A DNA stretch of 64,000 bases from Microglena sp. YARC (taxonomy: Eukaryota; Chlorophyta; Chlorophyceae; Chlamydomonadales; Chlamydomonadaceae). The position numbers were made by a program, and so were the translations under genes. The stretch spans positions 118,642,642 to 118,706,641 of the forward strand of contig CM039462.1 in NCBI GenBank assembly GCA_022414725.1. The letters run 5' to 3'. Positions 58,935 through 64,000 of the stretch are shown here, piece after piece (position 1 is the first letter of the stretch; every line of letters starts with the position of its first letter). The notes below the pieces were generated by a model that saw only the letters and a list, made by a program, of their open reading frames with translations, made no database searches and was not told where the DNA came from.

Positions 58935-59096
58935 GTTCATGTGTGTGGTGGTGTGGGGATGTGTGTGGTGGTGTGGGGATATGTGTGGTGGTGTGGAGAT
59001 GTGTGTGGTGGTGTGGGAATGTGTGTGTGGGTGGGTGGGTGTGTTTGCTGTGTGGGGTGGTGGTGGTGGTGTGGGGGGGATGTGTGGGGTGGGGTG
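58935..59096. repeat. GTGTGGTGG minisatellite after the donor
   Basis: Runs of GTGTGTGGTGGTGTGGGGAT, about 20 bp each, repeat and then grade into GGTGGTGGTGG. Probably intronic. Confidence 0.9.
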
Positions 59097-59159
59097 GCGT
59101 CGCATGATCTTCAAGAGTGCCGGTATTGTGTATTTCCACGAGTTGTACTTGAACTTGAA

Positions 59160-59265
59160 CTTGATACATGGTTCCAGCCAGCAATATAGCTGCACGATGT
59201 CTTAGGCATTCAAATCAATCTTTATCGGGAAAATGTAAACATGAACAAATCGTTTTCTTGTTGAA
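59160..59265. repeat. Dispersed repeat, copy 1 (partner 62685-62795)
   Basis: ACATGGTTCCAGCCAGCAAT, CATTCAAATCAATCTTTATC and GGGAAAATGTAAACATGAAC match 62685-62795 in the same order. Shorter relatives (GGTTACATGGCTCCA) occur at about 59903 and 60151. Confidence 0.7.
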
Positions 59266-59439
59266 CTTGGTTACATTGCTATATATGGTGCCCCCCATAG
59301 TATAGAGCAAACGGTCTCACCCCCTCAATCCCACACCTGAACATTTTGGTATCCAATTTAACTCAGAGATTTTGTTTTCAAATCTGACAGTGGTTTTATT
59401 CTAGCTTAATGGTTCTAAGCCAACTCCAGGGACGGCGCT

Positions 59440-59545
59440 TTACAGTTACAGCTTTTTATAGCTTTTTACAGCTTTTTATAGCTTTTTACAGTTTTTTACA
59501 GCTTTTTACAGCTTTTTATAGCTTTTAACAGCTTTGATAGCTCTT
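59440..59545. repeat. 10-bp tandem repeat AGCTTTTTAY
   Basis: About ten units alternating AGCTTTTTAT and AGCTTTTTAC, decaying at both ends. Confidence 0.93.
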
Positions 59546-60039
59546 CAGGGCCTTAAAGGGCAAAACACTAATTTGTTTTGAACATATTACAGCTATAATT
59601 TCACTAAAGCGGGGTCAAAACTAGCAATCGCTATATATAGCGGAAATTAAAATCCCTGTTGTATACCGTTTCTAACATGTTCGCTCTACCCATGACCTGA
59701 GAAGCTCCCCCAAGGGATCGGGTGTAGAGTTCTTGAGCAGCACCAAGAGAGAGAGGACGTGGGCATGGGGCCATATTTATTTATGGGGTCATACATATGG
59801 GGCTATATTTATTTATGGGGTCATACATAACGGAAATTAAAATCCCTGATGTAGCTGTATGGGTCCTTCTACTTTCACAGAACATGAATATACATACATT
59901 GGTTACATGGCTCCATCCTGATGTGTGTGCTCTCACCAACCCCACCACTTTCAGCTCTCTTAATTTGCACAATTGAAAAGCTGCCTAAGTGCCAAGTCAA
60001 CGGAAGTCGCCTAAGTCCTGCGCTGCGGACCCCCCTTGC

Positions 60040-60041
<2 letters not shown>
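59546..60041. other. No gene recognised
   Basis: Contains a short duplication (GGGGTCATACATA and TATTTATTTATGGGGT at about 59774-59830, and ACGGAAATTAAAATCCCTG at about 59640 and 59829). Nothing else is recognisable. Confidence 0.4.

Positions 60042-60070
<29 letters not shown>
60042..60070 (+). repeat. 29-base poly-G tract
   Basis: Uninterrupted G run. The 74-codon frame that crosses it is not credible as a gene. Confidence 0.95.
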
Positions 60071-60195
60071 TCTGCCCTCAGCCTTGCTAACGATATCGTT
60101 TTAAGGCGTAGTATAGCGGTGCCCTTCCACTATCACAGAACATGAACTCGGTTACATGGCTCCAGCCTGGTTTGTCTTCTCACCGTTTTCGGCAG

Positions 60196-60345
60196 GAGCT
60201 TGACACAGCTTTTGTGTTAGGCAACAAGCAGAAGCTTCTAGGCAGCTCCCCTGACTCGCTATTCAGTCAAACCTGGCACAACCTAGTGCACCTTGAAGGT
60301 GACACAATCAGCTGTCCCGAACTGCTGGAACATTTGGGTGTAGCA
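60196..60345 (+). other. Exon-like segment related to the decayed copy at 16911
   Basis: GTTTTCGGCAG precedes a frame encoding ELDTAFVLGNKQKLLGSSP, DSLFSQTWHNLVHLEGDT and ISCPELLEHLGVA. It aligns with 16911-17015, which suggests a conserved coding ancestor. Two possible ends exist: a donor-like TTTGG/GTGTAG near 60336, or continuation through TAG (60346) and TAG (60370) to TGA (60472) under a reassigned code. The family is not recognised. Confidence 0.5.
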
Positions 60346-60684
60346 TAGTGGCTGGCTCAGGAAGCTGCCTAGAAGGTGATTGGAAAAGCCGGGGGAAAAG
60401 CCCTGGAAGATGAAAATTCAAAACATTTATTTTGTCAAAAAGTACTCCACCGAATCTCTTCATCCAGTCATTGATAAACAAAGGCAACTTTGTGTTTTAT
60501 ATTTTGTAGGAGTGGCAACGCCATCGAAGTGAACCCTCGGTGTCTCTGGTTTGTCGGGAGACCCACCTCCTGGGGTGAAAATTCTTTCACAACTTGAAAC
60601 AAACTTCTAAACTCCTGGCCTCTAACATCTGCAGAAGGATCACCTGCCCACTGCCTACCTAGCCGCCATGAGGAACTTGGTTGC

Positions 60685-61205
60685 GTACTACAGGGGTCCT
60701 CTGGGGACCAGAGCATAAATCATAGGCAGTACAGTACTTAATGGAGCACTACAGGGGTTCTCTGGATACTAGAGCATAAAGCACAGTCAGTACACCACAC
60801 AGCCGACCCTGGACTTGGTGGAGCACTACAGGGGTCCCCTGGGGACCAGATCATAAAGAACAGGCAGTACACCTCACAGCCGACCCTCGACCAGCAGACC
60901 GTCAGGAAGCCCGCCATCTGGTAGCTGGCCATCAAGGAGCAAAACTTAGGCAGGCAGCAAAACATGAGTGAGTTGGGGTCCTCCACGAGCGCCACCAGCA
61001 GTTCGCATTGGCTTGGCCCCTGAGGCAACTCCTCCTGCGGCCAGAATGAATTCAGCATTGGCTTGGCCCCTGAGGCAACTCCTCCTGCGACCAGAATCAA
61101 TTCAGCATTGGCTTGGCCCCTGAGGCAACTCCTCTTGTGACCAAAATCAATTCAGCATAGGCTTGGCCCCTGAGGCAACTCCTCCTGCAGCCATAATCAA
61201 TTCAG
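60685..61205. repeat. Two tandem repeats: ~3 copies of a GGGGACCAGA block, then 4 x 50 bp
   Basis: From 60685 to 60890 three blocks contain GAGCACTACAGGGG and CATAAA(T/G)CA/AAC. From about 61005 to 61205 a 50-bp unit (TTCAGCATTGGCTTGGCCCC plus TGAGGCAACTCCTCCTGC) is repeated four times. Minus-strand frames are open but show no family. Confidence 0.88.
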
Positions 61206-61559
61206 CCTAAGCAGATGGGGAGGTATTATGCGGTTATATTCCCGTGGTGGGGTAGTCGGACTGTGGTGGGGTTGTGGTGCTGGTTCTGGTGTGGTGTGTG
61301 TGGGGGGGTAGGGGGGGGGGGGGGGGTAAAGAATTTTAACTCTCCTCGAATTGGGAATTTCTCTTTGAGCCAATTTTGTTTGCATTGGCCTAAGTGTCAG
61401 GGGTTACACTAACGTACTTCATGTGATGCTTTTCTCTCCAAGGATGTGGATTGCACTCAAAAGATCCACGCCCAGCCTTTGAATTTTAGAAAAGGAAGGA
61501 CGCTTTCTTGTTCCTCACCTATTCAGCTTCCAGGATCATCTATGGTTTGTTGAGTCTGA

Positions 61560-62365
61560 GGTATAATAACTAATCTGATGTGTACAGTCGTAGGTACAGT
61601 TGAGGTAGAATGTACAGTTGGCGGTACAGTCGAAGTAGAATATACAGTTGTAGGGTACATTCGAGGTAGAATGTACAGTCGCAGATAGAATGTACAGTTG
61701 TAGGTACAGCCAAGATAGAATGTGCAGTTGTAGGTACAGTCGAGGTAGGATGTACAGTGGTAGGTAGGTAGAATGTACTGTTGTAGGCACAGCCAAGGTA
61801 GGATGTACAGTGGTAGGTAGGTAGAATGTACTGTTATAGGTACAGCCAAGGTAGGATGTACAGTTGTAGGTACAGTCGAGGTAGGATGTACAGTGGTAGG
61901 TAGGTAGAATGTACTGGTGTAGGTACAGCCAAGGTAGGATGTACAGTGGTACGTAGGTAGAATGTACTGTTGTAGGCACAGCCAAGGTAGGATTTACAGT
62001 TGTAGGTACAGTCGAGGTAGGATGTACAGTGGTAGGTAGGTAGAATGTACTGGTGTAGGTACAGCCAAGGTAGGATGTACAGTGGTAGGTAGGTAGAATG
62101 TACTGTTGTAGGCACAGCCAAGGTAGACTGTACAGTGGTAGGTAGGTAGAATATACTGTTGTAGGTACAGCCAAGGTAGGATGAACAGTTGTAGGTGCAG
62201 TCAAGGTAGGATGTACAGTCGTAGGTACAGTCATAGTAGAATGTACAGTCGTAGATATAGTCCTATGTACGACTGTGCCTACATTATTAGGTAGACTGTA
62301 CAGTCGTAGGTATAATCCTACCAACGACTGTGCCTACAGCCATTGGTAGAATGTACAGTCAAGGT
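61560..62365. repeat. ~26-33-bp minisatellite with nested higher-order structure
   Basis: Units of GTAGGTACAGYCRAGGTAG plus RATGTACAGT fill this stretch, with longer composite units (GGTAGGTAGGTAGAATGTAC ... GTAGGCACAGCCAAGG) recurring several times between 61740 and 62180. The 262-codon minus-strand frame is repeat-derived. Confidence 0.93.
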
Positions 62366-62396
62366 TTCATATGTAGTCGTAGAATCTGAGATATTA

Positions 62397-62419
62397 GGGG
62401 GGGGGGGGGGGGGGGGGGG
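62397..62419 (+). repeat. 23-base poly-G tract
   Basis: Uninterrupted G run directly after the minisatellite. A shorter G-rich run is at 61300-61326. Confidence 0.95.
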
Positions 62420-62684
62420 TAATAAAGTTTACAACTCGGCAGATTTATCTGTAATGTCTAAATTATAATTACGTGTATGTTTATATGGTGCAGTTCTGGT
62501 GCAATAGCACCAAAATGTAAAGAGCAGTAGTAACAGGCACACATCTCGAAATGAAGGGACCTTACATATTTTGTCTAATTAGATTTATATCTTTGTCTAT
62601 ACTACTAAAAATAAGGCGGAAGTTGTGGTGGTGGCTAGGGTGTTTCCCTTTCTTTATACCTCTGTATACCTGTTGAACGTGTTT

Positions 62685-62795
62685 ACATGGCTCCAGCCAG
62701 CAATATGGCTGTTCGCCGTCTTCGGCAGGAAAAATATATTTACCGGGGAAATGTTAAAATGAACAAAACGTGTTTCTGTTTCAAATTGTAGTCAG
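62685..62795. repeat. Dispersed repeat, copy 2 (partner 59160-59265)
   Basis: ACATGGCTCCAGCCAGCAAT, TATTTACCGGGGAAATGTTA and AAATGAACAAAACGTG align with the copy at 59160. In this copy the end abuts the exon-like segment at 62792. Confidence 0.7.
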
Positions 62796-62890
62796 ACTTC
62801 GTCAGTACGTTCAAAGACCGCATGGTGTGCATCTTAAATGGTTACAGAATGACGTAGATGACACACTCAATCAAAGAAACCATCTCGCTG
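62792..62890 (+). other. Possible exon with two competing frames
   Basis: TTGTAG precedes and GTAAGC (62891) follows 99 nt. One frame reads SDFVSTFKDRMVCILNGYRM-T, TAG (62855-62857), MTHSIKETISL up to the donor. Another frame is open with no stop (RLRQYVQRPHGVHLKWLQND) and runs past the donor to 63039. I cannot decide which, if either, is used. Confidence 0.35.
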
Positions 62891-62899
62891 GTAAGCTGT

Positions 62900-64000
62900 T
62901 CTTTGACCACACAGATCTGATCAACAACACAATTATACCAAACAGGTCTATGCCAAACAGGGAGTCTAGAGGGTGCATGCCACAGAAAACACATACAGGC
63001 TGGAAGTGTTCAAAGAGACGTGCTGTGCTAAACCAATAGCAGGAATATGAGGTTCTGAGCAGGGTTGCGTATTGGAAATGATTATGTAACAATTGCCAGC
63101 ATCCCTCCCCTTGTCTCCTTCACTTCTTCGATTATATTCATATACTGATGTATATATGTTACCAGTCAAACATTATCTGCGTTATTGATTATCTTCTTGG
63201 CTTTCAGTATTCAGGTTGGGTTTTGTTGTCCAAATCTAGAAAAGCATACACATAATACCTGCATAATACAGCCTGTAAGTGATGGGGTCCCAACTCCCAA
63301 TTATTGGATTCAAACTTGGATTGTTACTTTTTCCGAAGTATCGTCTGCAAATCCCGAGGTACATATGGTATATAAAGACACACGTCTTCTTCTTCCCGAT
63401 GCCGTCATCACAAACGGAAGGTTGCGTACTTGCGTCACTTGCGTGGCCTCAACTGATCTTGAGTGGTCTTGGCGGGCAGGCCCCTGAAAAAGGACAACAA
63501 CCAACAATTATAACTGGAGAGGGAAAGCGGGGACAGGGACGGGGGTGGCAATGGATGCGGGAGTCGCCCCGGGTGCCGTGCGGACCACAGTATTCTTTCC
63601 TGCCGTCCCTGCCTCAAGTTTGGCTACAGGAACTCGAACGCAACGGAAGTTGGGTGTGGGTACCGGGCAGGAGCGTTTGAAGTCGCAAGGCTGGGATTCC
63701 AGCGATAGCAGATCTGAGACGCAGATCTGTGGGTGACCAGATCACATGCCGCGACCGGCGGAGCCGAGGGAGATGGATACGGATGGACATGGGCCAGGAC
63801 CTGGGCTTGGTGCGCATATGACGCTGCTCTTTGTGCCATGCTAATCATTCAATGCACATGTACTGTGAGGCGTGATGAAAGCAATAATCGAGATCTGAGC
63901 TGTACAAAACCAGGCTTCGGAGGGGGGGGCGCGGGTGGGGAGGGGCACGAGCATGGTTATCTGGAAGCTGCATTTTGTGGGAGTGCATTGTGGGAGCTGC
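62900..64000. other. Unassigned right flank
   Basis: Several short overlapping frames on both strands (for example 63185-63487 and 63279-63680 plus) have no recognisable domain. The composition becomes GC-rich after 63500. One gene could continue beyond the window, but nothing here establishes it. Confidence 0.3.

Overview
This is a eukaryotic nuclear window dominated by tandem repeats. It holds large satellite arrays, many minisatellites, long poly-G/poly-C tracts, a decayed non-LTR retrotransposon, exon-like pieces bounded by GT/AG splice signals, and a 1,000-base scaffold gap. There are no operons, ribosome-binding sites or prokaryotic genes. The species cannot be named from the sequence. 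A protist or alga-like genome is plausible, but this is inference only.

Layout. 1-5752: a 33-bp satellite organised as a 230-bp, seven-monomer higher-order repeat. 5753-8818: a conserved leader, exon-like repeats and a gene (6902-8194) with one U1/matrin-type C2H2 finger and a Pro/Ala heptad array, followed by 207 more open codons after a single TAG. 8819-14450: mostly unrecognised DNA with a near-perfect 376-bp foldback and two minisatellite clusters. 14640-16600: a 34-bp satellite open in plus-strand frames. 16900-19450: possible decayed exons, poly-C tracts and a 67-bp repeat. 19981-24997: a second copy of the satellite + leader + zinc-finger cassette, with two fingers, about 68 heptads and a Lys/Gly/Glu tail. 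25467-26839: a 5'-truncated, frameshifted LINE reverse transcriptase. 27051-49219: a 22-kb array of a 28-bp satellite, near-perfect on the left and increasingly noisy toward the gap. 49220-50219: N. 50220-64000: a Lys/Ser/Pro-rich ORF, several minisatellites, tandemly duplicated exon-like segments, a probable tRNA-derived SINE with a 12-bp target-site duplication, and further unidentified exon-like pieces.

The most interesting structure is the duplicated cassette at 1-8818 and 19981-24997. In both copies the 33-bp satellite abuts the same leader and the same zinc-finger/heptad gene. The satellite's core words also recur inside the exon-like units at the 5' end of that gene, so satellite and gene appear to share an origin. 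Separately, fragments at 13.6-18.3 kb recur in roughly the same order at 52.5-60.3 kb, suggesting an older segmental duplication. No complete known pathway or defence system is present.
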